The notes under the pieces were generated by a model. The model did no database searches. It saw only the letters and a program-made list of their open reading frames with translations, and had not been told where the DNA came from. DNA of 64,000 bases from Chryseobacterium koreense CCUG 49689. Lineage in GTDB: Bacteria; Bacteroidota; Bacteroidia; Flavobacteriales; Weeksellaceae. The stretch's first letter is position 1. Each line of letters begins with the position of its first letter. The translations under genes and the position numbers were made by a program. This document shows positions 6,301 to 15,198 of the stretch, in pieces. Where the stretch lies: contig NZ_LFNG01000016.1 of the NCBI RefSeq assembly GCF_001045435.1, forward strand, positions 1 through 64,000. The letters run 5' to 3'.

Positions 6301-8769
6301 ATGAAAATTAACAGACTGACAATTGCAGCGTTATTCTTAACTGCATCATCTTCCGTATTTTACGCGCAAGATGGAAGAAAAGATTCTATCAAAAAAGAAA
6401 AAAAGATTGAAGGAGTGGTGATTACCGGATCCGCAAGAAAAGGAACCGAAAGCAACATCATCAACACCCAAAAGAAATCCGTAGAGATCATTGAAAGAGT
6501 GGGTTCTGCCCAACTCGAAAAACAGGGCGTGAGCAATGTGGCCACCGCGGTCACCAAAGCAACCGGAACACAGAAACAGGAAGGAAGCGGACAAATTGTG
6601 ATCCGTGGTTTGGGTGACCGATACAATGCCACCACCCTAAACGGACTCCCGATTCCATCTGACAATCCGGAGTTCAAAAACATTGATCTGGAAATCTTCA
6701 AGACTTCCATCATCGATTATATTTCCTTAGACAAAGTTTACAATCCGAAACTTTCCGGGGATTTCGGAGGTGCAAACATCAATATTGTTTCTAAAGAACA
6801 TGTCGGTAAGCCGTATTTCAAAGTAGGAATCGGGAGCAGCATCAATCTGCAGACTGTCAACATAGGGCAATTTAAGCTGCAAGATGGCGGCCCAGGTTTT
6901 TTCGGATACAAGGAAACTACTTTCAGACCAGGAAATCCATACGAGATATACCCATTTTCCACCAAGTGGAATTTCAAGAACGAACCGAATCCGTACAATT
7001 CCAATCTGGATATCGAGGGTGGATTCAATTTAGGAAAGTTTGCATTTTTCCTTTATGGCGGTTTTGATAACAACTACGTTTACAGCAAGGGACGAGAAGG
7101 ATTCTATGATTCAGAGGGAGAGCCCCTGAAAAAACTGGATGTGGACCGATATACTTACGGAACCAACACCACCGCAGTATTGAATGTTGCCTATAAATTG
7201 AATCCTAAAAACAGGCTGAATTTTACCACCAACTTCATCCATTCTTCCGAGCAGGATGCTAGATTTTTCCAAGGCTATATGCGTGAAATCGGAAACGATG
7301 TGATCATCAACAGAGGTGACAACAAAGTTACTTCCACGGTGATCAACCAGCTGTATGGCAACCACAAAATCACTGATTCCTGGACTGCTGACTGGGCACT
7401 CGGATACAACTATTTGAGCAGCAAAAGACCGGACCGGCTGCAAAACACTTTGAACGCCGAAACTAAAGAGCTGATCGCAGCTAGTGCAGTGAACAATCAC
7501 CGCTATTTTGATGATTTGACAGATAATACTTTCAACGGATTGGTGAGCCTTACCAAGGATTTCGAGAAATTGAAAGTCAATTTCGGGTATAATGGCAGCT
7601 ACAAGGACCGAAAATTCAACAACACCACCATCGGTATGAATTTCACGTCGAACGTGGCTTTAGACCCCAATAATATTGATGCCTTCATCAATTCCTATAA
7701 TAATGGACTTTTTGTTTACAACACTTTCCGACCAGATGCTGAAAGATACAAGCCGTTCTATTACAATTTTGAGCAGATGATCCAGGCAGGTTTTGCCAAT
7801 CTGGATTATAAATTCAGCGACAGGTTCGTAGCGCAATTGGGTGCCAGAATAGATTACGTGGACATCAAAAGCAAATGGGACGATGTGATTTTCCAGCAGG
7901 GAAAAAGCAACAAAACCTACACCAAGTTCTTGCCGGCATTCAATATGAAATACAGCCTCAGCGATTCTCAAAATTTAAGATTTGCGGCTTCGAAAACCTA
8001 TAGTTTACCGCAAGCGAAGGAATTGGTCCCGATTGCATACTATGACGTGACTACAAACGTGTATGGAAACCAGGATCTTTATCCATCCGATATTTACAAT
8101 GCGGATTTGAAATGGGAATTGTTCCCAAAATCCGGTGAAGTAATTTCAGTAACCGCATTCGGAAAATACCTTCTGAACCCAATCGCCAGAACCACCTATT
8201 CTACTGCAGCATCCAGTGACATGACCTATTTCAACATTGCCAACAAAGGCTATGTAGTGGGAGCGGAAATGGAAATCAGAAAAGACCTGTTTAAGTGGAA
8301 TAACGCCAAACTTTATACTTTCTTAAACGGAACCTATATGCATTCTGAGCAGGAACTGAAATCTGAATCAGAACTGGCCAATGAAAACCGAGGAAAAGTG
8401 ATCCAGTTTAGCGGGCAAACCAAGGATAAAGTTCAAGGTGTGGCAGATTTTCTGGCCAATGTAAACTTGGGCTACAACCAAAAATTCAGCTCAGCTTCTA
8501 TTTTGGATTTCGTGATCTCTTATTCCTATGTCGGAAAAAGTTTATTTGCGCTGGGAACAAACAATGTTGGAAATTTCTATGAAAGCCCAATCCATTTGCT
8601 GGATGCCAACTTAAAACTGCAGTTCAACCAGATCGGAATCGGAATCAGTGCAAAGAACTTAATCAACTCCGAAAACAAAATTGAGCAAGTGGTGAAAGGG
8701 GTAGGTTATGACCATAAAAACTACACCAAAGGAAGGCAGCTCGGACTCAATCTATCCTACAAATTTTAA
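6301..8769 (+). CDS. TonB-dependent outer-membrane receptor
   Basis: An 822-residue outer-membrane receptor. The signal peptide ends at about residue 22 (SSVFYAQ). The plug domain follows (IEGVVITGS to about residue 160, with IRGLGDRYNATTLNGLPIP), then a 22-strand-type barrel ending in the terminal Phe (LSYKF), as outer-membrane barrels do. There is no N-terminal CarboxypepD_reg-like domain, so it is not a classical SusC. I start at the ATG at 6301; a TTG 33 bases upstream would add a charged stretch before the signal peptide. It is followed by a beta-helix lipoprotein gene after 26 bases, a probable operon. The substrate is unknown. The location next to a PhoB/PhoR pair suggests phosphate or a phosphorylated compound. 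Confidence 0.9.
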   Translation: MKINRLTIAALFLTASSSVFYAQDGRKDSIKKEKKIEGVVITGSARKGTESNIINTQKKSVEIIERVGSAQLEKQGVSNVATAVTKATGTQKQEGSGQIVIRGLGDRYNATTLNGLPIPSDNPEFKNIDLEIFKTSIIDYISLDKVYNPKLSGDFGGANINIVSKEHVGKPYFKVGIGSSINLQTVNIGQFKLQDGGPGFFGYKETTFRPGNPYEIYPFSTKWNFKNEPNPYNSNLDIEGGFNLGKFAFFLYGGFDNNYVYSKGREGFYDSEGEPLKKLDVDRYTYGTNTTAVLNVAYKLNPKNRLNFTTNFIHSSEQDARFFQGYMREIGNDVIINRGDNKVTSTVINQLYGNHKITDSWTADWALGYNYLSSKRPDRLQNTLNAETKELIAASAVNNHRYFDDLTDNTFNGLVSLTKDFEKLKVNFGYNGSYKDRKFNNTTIGMNFTSNVALDPNNIDAFINSYNNGLFVYNTFRPDAERYKPFYYNFEQMIQAGFANLDYKFSDRFVAQLGARIDYVDIKSKWDDVIFQQGKSNKTYTKFLPAFNMKYSLSDSQNLRFAASKTYSLPQAKELVPIAYYDVTTNVYGNQDLYPSDIYNADLKWELFPKSGEVISVTAFGKYLLNPIARTTYSTAASSDMTYFNIANKGYVVGAEMEIRKDLFKWNNAKLYTFLNGTYMHSEQELKSESELANENRGKVIQFSGQTKDKVQGVADFLANVNLGYNQKFSSASILDFVISYSYVGKSLFALGTNNVGNFYESPIHLLDANLKLQFNQIGIGISAKNLINSENKIEQVVKGVGYDHKNYTKGRQLGLNLSYKF

Positions 8770-8795
8770 CAAATAAAATAAATCAAAAATTAATT

Positions 8796-10034
8796 ATGAA
8801 AAAGAACATTTTAAGTGCAGCATTTTGCTTGACCTTAATGGCATCCGCTTCTATGGTAGCGACCTCTTGCAGCAGAAGCAACGACGATCCCACTGAAACT
8901 CCTTCCAACGGAATTAACCCGGCAGATTTCAAAGGTTCCATCAAGTCCGGAACTACGGTGACTTTGGATCCTTCCAAAACTTACACTTTGACGGGGAAAC
9001 TTTTGGTTGAAAGCGGTGCAACGCTGATTATTCCAGCTGGAACCGTGATCAAAGGAGCTCAAGGTGCAACTTACCTGATTGTGGACCGAGGCGGAAAAAT
9101 CCAGGCAAACGGTACTGCTGAGAAACCAATTATTTTCGAAGGTGTAGCACACGGACAGAGTTATTGGGGTGGAATCGTGATCTTAGGAAATGCTCCAACC
9201 AACAGAAGTGCTTCCGGAACTTCAACTTCTGAATTAGGAGACATGATTTATGGTGGAACCAACAAAACCGACAATTCAGGATCAATGAAATATGTGGTCA
9301 TCAAAGACAGTGGTTTCAAATATAATCCTGAGAAGGAATTCAACGGACTTTCCCTTTTCGGAGTAGGAAGCGGAACTTCAATTTCATACATCGCAGTCAT
9401 TGACGGTGGTGACGACGGAATCGAATTCTTCGGTGGAAACGTAAATGTGGACCACCTCCTTTTATTAGGAAACGGTGATGACAGCTTTGACTGGACTGAA
9501 GGTTGGCAGGGAAATGCAGAGTATGTTTATGCTGCCAGAAAAAAAGAATATCTAAACAATGCTGAACCAGGAAACAGAGGAATTGAAGCTGATACGCAAG
9601 ATACCGACGCAAATACTACCAACGGTGCAAACGGAGGAGTCTCTAATCCTACCATCAAGAACTTTACTTTGATCGGAAACCTGAAAGGTTCAGAATCTCA
9701 AGGGATGAAGATCAGAGCGGGATCAAACGGTATTTTTGACAACGTGGTAATTTCAAACTTTGCAACCGGTCTAGATTTCGAAACCGACAGAACTTACAAC
9801 TGGTTCTTGAGCGGTGTGAAACTAAATAACATCAACTTATTAAGCGTAGGTACGGCAGTGAAAGCAAAAGCAAGCACCGCATTCCCGGATGCAAATGCAC
9901 TCGCAGCAAACCTTACTGCAAATATCACTTTTAATTCAAATGCCACCGGAGCTGGTTCCGGAACAGATTTGCCTGCTTGGGCAAAAGGATGGTCTGGATT
10001 GACTTCATTCACTGTGGCAGACGCAGGAAACTAA
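8796..10034 (+). CDS. Beta-helix surface lipoprotein
   Basis: A 412-residue lipoprotein (lipobox VATSC, Cys about 25). The mature part starts with a polar linker and then repeats short Gly/Asn-rich strands (GATLIIPAGTVIKG, GGKIQANGTAEKPIIFEG) that look like a right-handed parallel beta-helix of the pectate-lyase type. I see no convincing catalytic set, so binding rather than cleavage is as likely. It is cotranscribed with the TonB-dependent receptor (26-base gap) and ends at a good terminator hairpin. It may act as the surface partner of that receptor. Annotators usually leave this family hypothetical. Confidence 0.75.
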   Translation: MKKNILSAAFCLTLMASASMVATSCSRSNDDPTETPSNGINPADFKGSIKSGTTVTLDPSKTYTLTGKLLVESGATLIIPAGTVIKGAQGATYLIVDRGGKIQANGTAEKPIIFEGVAHGQSYWGGIVILGNAPTNRSASGTSTSELGDMIYGGTNKTDNSGSMKYVVIKDSGFKYNPEKEFNGLSLFGVGSGTSISYIAVIDGGDDGIEFFGGNVNVDHLLLLGNGDDSFDWTEGWQGNAEYVYAARKKEYLNNAEPGNRGIEADTQDTDANTTNGANGGVSNPTIKNFTLIGNLKGSESQGMKIRAGSNGIFDNVVISNFATGLDFETDRTYNWFLSGVKLNNINLLSVGTAVKAKASTAFPDANALAANLTANITFNSNATGAGSGTDLPAWAKGWSGLTSFTVADAGN

Positions 10035-10073
10035 TTAATTTCTTTCTGTTTTTTCAGAAATATTTTTTCCCGG

Positions 10074-10116
10074 ACCGCTTCAGTTTACCAACTGAGGCGG
10101 TTTCCGGTTTTTGGCA
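10074..10116 (+). terminator. Terminator after the receptor-lipoprotein operon
   Basis: ACCGCTTCAGTT (10074-10085) pairs with AACTGAGGCGGT (10090-10101) around a TACC loop, 12 pairs with one T-G wobble, followed by TTTCCGGTTTTT on the plus strand. Confidence 0.7.
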
Positions 10117-10134
10117 GTCCCAAAATCTTGAGAT

Positions 10135-10422
10135 CTATTCTTCATCTTCATATTGCTCCAGGTAATAGCTGAAAGTGAAATCATCCAGCTCATCCTCCGC
10201 GTCCTCCAAGGTGACAAGCAAATCCTCAAAATTTTCCAGCTGATCCACACTCATATTGACAAACTCCATGTGCAGCGGCAACTCCACAAAACCGGTGATG
10301 GAATCATACAGTGCATCCAGGTTATTACCAAAATGATCGGGAAGTTTAAGCTTTTCTTTGAGTTGGGCGTAGAAATCTTCATAATCGCCAATTTCTGTAA
10401 AGTCTATGTAAATTGTATTCAT
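10135..10422 (-). CDS. Barstar-family RNase inhibitor
   Basis: A 95-residue acidic protein of the barstar family, which blocks the active site of barnase-type RNases in the cytoplasm. The typical features are visible: the N-terminal strand MNTIYIDFTEIGDYEDFYAQL, FGNNLDALYDSITG (the inhibitory helix region with conserved Asn-Leu-Asp-Ala-Leu) and an acidic C-terminus. It is the last gene of a three-gene operon. Its ATG lies one base after the stop of the archaemetzincin-like gene, so translation is probably coupled. The RNase it should neutralise is the first gene of the operon, with the protease gene in between. Confidence 0.88.
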   Translation of the reverse strand: MNTIYIDFTEIGDYEDFYAQLKEKLKLPDHFGNNLDALYDSITGFVELPLHMEFVNMSVDQLENFEDLLVTLEDAEDELDDFTFSYYLEQYEDEE

Positions 10423-10423
10423 A

Positions 10424-11029
10424 TCAGTTAAAATTCCAATTTTTTGTTTTTAAAAATTCTTTGCATTTTTTGCAGAAATCTTTCTCTTCATCAGTGGGGT
10501 TTCCACCTTCCGCATCTCTCATAAAGCAGGTTTTTTCTCTGCAGTGCGGCAGTCCCTGAGTATGCCCTAATTCATGGATTGCGACTTTAGAAAACTGTTC
10601 ATTTTTATTCCCGTTTCTAAGTCGAAAAGAAGAAGCCACACAGGCGTTTCCCGGCCGAAATCCCAATCCAATTATCCCAAAATCAGGATTAGATCCTTTT
10701 GTCGCACTGATATCTTTTGTCGTCAATCCAAGTATGATCGTATTTTCGGGAGCCATGGAACTTAAATATTTGATGATGGAATCTGCACGGTATCTGTTTC
10801 TGGGTGCATAATAGCTGTTTGTCGGAAAATCAATCGCTTTCAATACTTTGATTTCAGGATAAATTTCACGAATTGCAGAAGCAATTTCGTCCACGTGAAC
10901 CGAAGCAATTCCCTTAAAAGGTTGAATCAGAATTGTTTTCGGATGCATAGAAATTACGGGTTTCGGTACATGTTCCTTTTTGCAGGAAATGACCATCGAG
11001 ACTGCAAGAAAATAATTAATAATTTTCAT
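10424..11029 (-). CDS. Archaemetzincin-like zinc metalloprotease lipoprotein
   Basis: A 201-residue protein with a lipoprotein signal (MVISC, Cys about 16) and a complete archaemetzincin zinc site: HELGHTQGLPH, then CREKTC, FM and a distal CKKC pair, matching the family pattern HExxHxxGxxHCx4CxM...CxxC. It should bind two zinc ions and act as a small aminopeptidase-like protease outside the cytoplasm, though natural substrates of the family are not known. It sits between a barnase-like gene (36-base gap) and the barstar gene (one base). A role in processing or releasing the membrane-tethered RNase is possible but purely inferred. Confidence 0.85.
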   Translation of the reverse strand: MKIINYFLAVSMVISCKKEHVPKPVISMHPKTILIQPFKGIASVHVDEIASAIREIYPEIKVLKAIDFPTNSYYAPRNRYRADSIIKYLSSMAPENTIILGLTTKDISATKGSNPDFGIIGLGFRPGNACVASSFRLRNGNKNEQFSKVAIHELGHTQGLPHCREKTCFMRDAEGGNPTDEEKDFCKKCKEFLKTKNWNFN

Positions 11030-11065
11030 AAAAACATGAACCGGTTCAAAAAATTCAACCCTAGT

Positions 11066-11593
11066 TTACCGTTTCTGAAAACTTCGGTAATGGTCCTTTG
11101 TGAGCCATACCTCCCCTTTTTTCGTAAAAACAATGCGGTCCGCTTGGCGTTGCCCGCATGAGAAATTCACGTCTGCCTCAAAATATTGATTTCCTATGGG
11201 CAGCTTTTTTTCGCGGTTTGAGAATTGATCTCCACCGATTGCTTTTCCCGGTGCGGCATCGCAGAGATTTCCCTGTGAAGGATTCCATCCATTTCTTCTG
11301 GCTTCCGATTTTGTGATGTAATAAGCAGGAAGCTGCTTGTGGGCTTTCACATAATTAATGACAAGGGTTTCATCCGTTAAATTTTCAATGGAATTTTCAT
11401 CAAAAGAATTTTCATTGGCTGACTCGCTGTTTTCAGAAACGCTCTCCACTTTTTTTGAGACCGCTTCCGCAGTTTGTTGTTGGGCGGTGTCATTCTTTTC
11501 AACCTTATTATTATTAAAAAAATACATCGCCAAAAATGCTGAAAGCACTCCGATGATGAAATAGAGGAATAATTTGACTTTTGGGTTATTCAT
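11066..11593 (-). CDS. Barnase-like ribonuclease, membrane-tethered
   Basis: A 175-residue protein: N-terminal transmembrane anchor (about residues 7-26), a Ser/Glu/Asn-rich linker (about 30-75), then a barnase-type RNase domain. The domain follows Bacillus barnase closely: LPAYYITKSEARRNGW, APGKAIGGDQFSNREKKLP, the general base Glu in FEADVNF, Arg in CGQRQADRI and the catalytic His in TKDHYRSF. It should cut single-stranded RNA without metal. It heads an operon that ends with barstar, so the cell is protected from its own enzyme. The linker and anchor suggest the domain is outside the cytoplasm, either for nutrient use or for attack on neighbours. No promoter box was clear. Confidence 0.88.
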   Translation of the reverse strand: MNNPKVKLFLYFIIGVLSAFLAMYFFNNNKVEKNDTAQQQTAEAVSKKVESVSENSESANENSFDENSIENLTDETLVINYVKAHKQLPAYYITKSEARRNGWNPSQGNLCDAAPGKAIGGDQFSNREKKLPIGNQYFEADVNFSCGQRQADRIVFTKKGEVWLTKDHYRSFQKR

Positions 11594-11605
11594 TTCTGGT
11601 TTGAG

Positions 11606-11623
11606 ACCTGTCTGCCGACAGGT
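11606..11623. repeat. Small palindrome, REP-like
   Basis: ACCTGTC-TGCC-GACAGGT, a perfect 7-base-pair hairpin between nadE and the barnase gene. I know sequences of this kind as recurrent small palindromes in flavobacterial intergenic DNA. No T-run follows, so it is not called a terminator. Confidence 0.4.
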
Positions 11624-11701
11624 AGGTTTGAAGCTTTATGTTATTTTGGAATTTCTGATTTATTTTGCATCACATCTTATGGAATCAGTCGCAACTTCTG
11701 C

Positions 11702-12493
11702 CTATGAACGCCATTGTTCCGGAATATCACAAATGGGAATCGGTTGGATTTTATGTTGGGCTGCACGGTTCATCCGCCTGAAGATGTTGAAGACCTCCAA
11801 ATCTCTTCCGGAATAATCTTCTTCAGATTTGGTTCCCCACTCTTTTTGGATTTTTTCGAGTTCCGGATAAGTGGCACCAATTTGTTGCTCATCAGTTCTG
11901 TCCACATCCCAAAGTCCGTCAGTCGGAACCGCTTCCTGTATAGATTCCACAAGATTTAGCGCTCTTGCCAATTGATAAACTTCAGTTTTATATAAATCTG
12001 CGATTGGGGAAACATCTACTCCTCCATCGCCGTATTTCGTGTAGAATCCGATCCCAAAATCCTCCACCTTGTTCCCGGTTCCGCAAACCAAAAGTGAGTT
12101 GATTTGACCATAATAATAAAGTGTCAACATTCGCAATCTACTTCTGGTATTTGCAAAAGCGAGCTTTTCTGCAGGAAATTCCTGGTCTTTCACATTAAAG
12201 GTTTTATGCAGTTCCTCAAAGGCGGGAGTCAGATTAACGGTCATCGCTTTTGCATGGGGGAATTTTTCAGTGATATCGTTCATGTGTTCCCATGCACGGT
12301 TCACTTCTTCTGATTTTTGTCGAATGGGCATTTCGAGCATCAGCAAATCCAGTCCGGTCATCGCACAAAGCGCAGAAACCACAGCGGAATCCACACCGCC
12401 CGAAACACCGATGATATAGCCTTTTACACCGGCTTTTTGCGCATAATCTTTCAGCCAGTTCACGATATGGTCAATGATTTTTTGTGTTTGCAT
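11702..12493 (-). CDS. nadE: Ammonia-dependent NAD+ synthetase
   Basis: A 263-residue cytoplasmic enzyme that amidates deamido-NAD+ to NAD+ with ATP, the last step of NAD synthesis. The N-type ATP pyrophosphatase loop SGGVDS lies at about 31-36. CGTGNKVEDFGIGFYTKYGDGGVDVSPIADL-type residues (split here as CGTGNKVEDFGIGF and GDGGVDVSPIADLYKTEV) form the deamido-NAD site. The length fits the ammonia-dependent form, with no N-terminal glutaminase domain. The C-terminus keeps RMNRAAQHKIQPIPICDIP. It is probably transcribed alone. In flavobacteria this gene is often near gldB, as here. Confidence 0.93.
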   Translation of the reverse strand: MQTQKIIDHIVNWLKDYAQKAGVKGYIIGVSGGVDSAVVSALCAMTGLDLLMLEMPIRQKSEEVNRAWEHMNDITEKFPHAKAMTVNLTPAFEELHKTFNVKDQEFPAEKLAFANTRSRLRMLTLYYYGQINSLLVCGTGNKVEDFGIGFYTKYGDGGVDVSPIADLYKTEVYQLARALNLVESIQEAVPTDGLWDVDRTDEQQIGATYPELEKIQKEWGTKSEEDYSGRDLEVFNIFRRMNRAAQHKIQPIPICDIPEQWRS

Positions 12494-12684
12494 AAAATAC
12501 TCTGTATATTTTTTTTTAAAATGATATTCTCTTTTGCGTTACTTTGTTTCTGATGTATTTAATTCCTTAAAAAATGCCTGCTCAAAATTCAGCATCCTCC
12601 ATGCTTTTCAACATCCCCGTTTCCCATCTCCATTTTTAAATTTCAAGGATGTCTTTCTGCGGAACGCTTTGCGTATCGATCAGT

Positions 12685-13119
12685 TCAGTGAACCATCCTT
12701 GTAGAAACTGCAATCCTATTCCAGAAATTGATCTGACCGATTGCGATAATCATCTGTGCAATTTGCTGTTCAGTAAAGTGCTTTTTCAGATTTTCATAAA
12801 CCTCATCAGTTACGCCCTGTTTAGAGATTTCTGTAATTTGCTCGGTGAAATGGAGCGCACTCCTTTCTGCATCGGTAAACAGAGGACTTTCTTCCCAAGC
12901 AGAGAGGGCGTAGATTCTCTGTTCGGTTTCGCCATTTTCCCGGGCATCTTTCGTGTGCATTTCCAAACAATATGCACATTTGTTGATTTGTGAAGCCCGA
13001 ATTTTTATCAATTCCCGCAACCGGTGACTTAAATCGGTGGTGGCAAGATATTTTTCCATAGCCAAAAGAATCTCGTAGGATTTTGGTTCCATTTCGCTCA
13101 CATTCATTCTCGTCATCAT
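12685..13119 (-). CDS. Carboxymuconolactone decarboxylase/AhpD-family protein
   Basis: A 144-residue protein of the AhpD-like superfamily. The redox motif CAYCLEMHTKDARENGE carries the CxxC pair and the following His that AhpD-like alkylhydroperoxidases use. FTEQITEISKQGVTDEVYENL and the C-terminal NFWNRIAVSTRM are also typical. It may reduce peroxides or act as a general thiol protein; decarboxylase activity is unlikely given the CxxC. It stands alone. Two ATGs are adjacent at the start (MMTRMN), and I use the first. Confidence 0.85.
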   Translation of the reverse strand: MMTRMNVSEMEPKSYEILLAMEKYLATTDLSHRLRELIKIRASQINKCAYCLEMHTKDARENGETEQRIYALSAWEESPLFTDAERSALHFTEQITEISKQGVTDEVYENLKKHFTEQQIAQMIIAIGQINFWNRIAVSTRMVH

Positions 13120-13242
13120 TATTTATAATTTTAAATTTTACATTTATTCAGATCATGATTCCGAATCATCTTGCGAATTCCCATGAAATGCAGATTAACG
13201 GCGGATCGGCACACTGATTTTAGGGTTTGAAATTCTCCCGAT

Positions 13243-13758
13243 TCAGTTCAAACCAAAAGCATTCTTCACCATCAATAGGATCGATAAATTTTCCGGTTTG
13301 AATCCCAATTTCCGTAAAATATGGTTTGATCCGTCGTTGGCTGTGTCTGAATAAGCATAAATGACATCGAGATTCAAATTTTCAAAACCATAATTTAAGG
13401 ATGCAATTGCTGATTCCATCGCGTAACCTTTTCGCCAAAATTCCGGCAAAAATCGATATCCCAATTCGTAAACGTTTTTGTAGCCGTTAACTTCTACTTC
13501 CAGAAATTTCAGGCCGCTCCATCCGATCAATAGATTTGATAATTTTTCCACCACCGCCCATCTGCCGATTCCATTCACCTCATATTGCCGCCTGATATCC
13601 CGGATCATTTTCCGGGTTAGCGCTTTTTTGGAAAAAGGTTTCACCCCCAGATATTTCATGACTTCGGGATTGCGGTCGAGCAAAAACATTCTTTCCGCAT
13701 CTTCGGGAACCAATTCACGCAAAATTAACCGCTCTGTTTCAATACATATTTTTGCCAT
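13243..13758 (-). CDS. GNAT-family N-acetyltransferase (RimJ/RimL type)
   Basis: A 171-residue acetyltransferase of the RimJ/RimL-like branch. The N-terminal ETERLILRELVPEDAERMF strand-helix, LGYRFLPEFWRKGYAMES (with the acetyl-CoA-binding region; the usual Q/RxxGxG is degenerate as RKGYAM) and the C-terminal SNHILRKLGF are diagnostic. The substrate is unknown; ribosomal-protein N-termini or small molecules are usual in the branch. It is divergent from gldB with 43 bases between the starts. Confidence 0.85.
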   Translation of the reverse strand: MAKICIETERLILRELVPEDAERMFLLDRNPEVMKYLGVKPFSKKALTRKMIRDIRRQYEVNGIGRWAVVEKLSNLLIGWSGLKFLEVEVNGYKNVYELGYRFLPEFWRKGYAMESAIASLNYGFENLNLDVIYAYSDTANDGSNHILRKLGFKPENLSILLMVKNAFGLN

Positions 13759-13801
13759 TAATTTTCCGTATTTTTACACCTTTAAATCTGATGTAAAAAT
13801 A

Positions 13802-14782
13802 ATGAAGTTTTTTAGATTTTTAATGATTTCGGCCATCATAGTTTCCATGATGAATTCGTGCAAAAAGGAAGATGAAAACCCATGGAACATTGAAATCAAG
13901 AATCCTGTCTCGAAAGTGGAAGTTACTGATATTTCAAAGGAGTTTTATGACTTGAATGTTCCGCTGGAAGAATTTAAGCAAAAATATCCATGGTTTCAGG
14001 GAACGGTTCCCGATGAGGATTTTGCCAAAAGAAGAGCCGATGCAGCGGAGGCGAAAATCTACAGAGAAGCCATCGCGAAAATTGATGCTGCGAAATTGAA
14101 CAAGGAATTGACAGATCTGTTTTCCCACATCAAATTTTATTACCCACAGTTTAAGGAACCGAAAGTTTTCCTTTATTCTTCCGCATTACAGGGAATCATG
14201 GAACCTGTTTTTTATCAGCCGGAACAGCAAATGCTCTTTATTGATGTTTCCGGTTTCATGGGTGAAAATAATCCGACTTACAGCGGTCTGGAAAATTATT
14301 TCCAAAAATCCATGAACCCCACGAACATCCTTCCGAAGACTTCCCAAACTCTTGCAGAATTCTTTGTGGTTAAAAATTATGACCACCAAAAGTTTATTGA
14401 CCAACTGGTTTACGAAGGAAAACTGATGATCCTGCAGGATGCGTTCTTGCCCGATTTTCCAGATTATCTGAAAATTAATTACACCCAAAAACAGTATGAA
14501 TGGGCAAAGGCGAATGAAGTCAATATCTGGAACTATTTTGTGGAAAACAACTTGGTGTTCAGCGATGACACTAGGTTAATCGACCGTTTCATCAAACCGG
14601 GCCCTTTTTCAAAATTTTATACCGAAATAGATAATGAATCTTCCCCGCAAATCGGTATTTTTGAAGGTTGGCAAATCTGCAGGAAATTCTTCCAAGAAAA
14701 CCCGAAGACAAAACTCCAGGACTTTCTGAAAATGAATGCCACGGAAATCTTTAATCAAAGCAATTATAAACCAAAAAATTAA
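13802..14782 (+). CDS. gldB: Gliding-motility lipoprotein GldB
   Basis: A 326-residue lipoprotein (NSC lipobox, Cys about 20). The whole length fits GldB, a cell-envelope lipoprotein needed for gliding and type IX secretion-linked motility in Flavobacterium johnsoniae. Landmarks are KYPWFQGTVPDEDFAKRR, QQMLFIDVSGFMGEN and the C-terminal GIFEGWQICRKFFQENPKT. The ATG at 13802 is chosen because it gives the lipoprotein signal; the upstream extension overlaps the divergent acetyltransferase. gldC follows after 12 bases, the known gldBC arrangement. Its presence does not prove motility, since several non-gliding relatives keep it. Confidence 0.93.
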   Translation: MKFFRFLMISAIIVSMMNSCKKEDENPWNIEIKNPVSKVEVTDISKEFYDLNVPLEEFKQKYPWFQGTVPDEDFAKRRADAAEAKIYREAIAKIDAAKLNKELTDLFSHIKFYYPQFKEPKVFLYSSALQGIMEPVFYQPEQQMLFIDVSGFMGENNPTYSGLENYFQKSMNPTNILPKTSQTLAEFFVVKNYDHQKFIDQLVYEGKLMILQDAFLPDFPDYLKINYTQKQYEWAKANEVNIWNYFVENNLVFSDDTRLIDRFIKPGPFSKFYTEIDNESSPQIGIFEGWQICRKFFQENPKTKLQDFLKMNATEIFNQSNYKPKN

Positions 14783-14794
14783 TCTAAGACAGAA

Positions 14795-15121
14795 ATGCGC
14801 AAAACCCAAATTACCATAGATGTAGAACTGGACGAAAACCACGTGCCGGAAACCATGACCTGGAATGCCGAAGACGGCGGAATTGAAAAGCAGGAAACCA
14901 AAGCAACCATGATTTCGGTATGGGACGATAAAAAAAGTGAGGCCCTGAGAATCGACTTATGGACGAAAGACATGCCGGTTGACCACATGAAAATGTTTAT
15001 CCACCAGGTTTTACTTTCTTTGGCAAGTACCTACGAAAGAGCAACCGGTGAAGAAGACATCGCCGATTGGCTGGAAGTGATGGCAGAAGAATATGCACAG
15101 AAAGCTGCGATAAAAATGTAG
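14795..15121 (+). CDS. gldC: Gliding-motility protein GldC
   Basis: A 108-residue soluble protein, the usual GldC length. MRKTQITIDVELDENHVPE, GIEKQETKATMISVWDDKK and DMPVDHMKMFIHQVLLSLA are family landmarks. It has no signal peptide, so it should be cytoplasmic. In F. johnsoniae it supports efficient gliding together with GldB. It follows gldB after 12 bases and is probably cotranscribed. A 10-base inverted repeat follows the stop. Confidence 0.92.
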   Translation: MRKTQITIDVELDENHVPETMTWNAEDGGIEKQETKATMISVWDDKKSEALRIDLWTKDMPVDHMKMFIHQVLLSLASTYERATGEEDIADWLEVMAEEYAQKAAIKM

Positions 15122-15131
15122 AATTGCGACC

Positions 15132-15177
15132 GGCTTTAGACTTTTGTCGCGTTGTTAGTTGCCAAACGTCTAAAGCC
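15132..15177. repeat. Inverted repeat between gldC and the PLP enzyme gene
   Basis: GGCTTTAGAC (15132-15141) and GTCTAAAGCC (15168-15177) are perfect reverse complements around 26 bases. There is no T-run, so it is more likely an mRNA-stabilising or REP-like hairpin than a terminator. Confidence 0.45.
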
Positions 15178-15198
15178 AGCCGCCAAAAGAAAAATATT

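Noticed and set aside
15122-15198. Riboswitch in front of the Cys/Met-metabolism enzyme gene
   Set aside because: The leader is only 77 bases and holds a simple inverted repeat, with no known SAM or cobalamin riboswitch elements.
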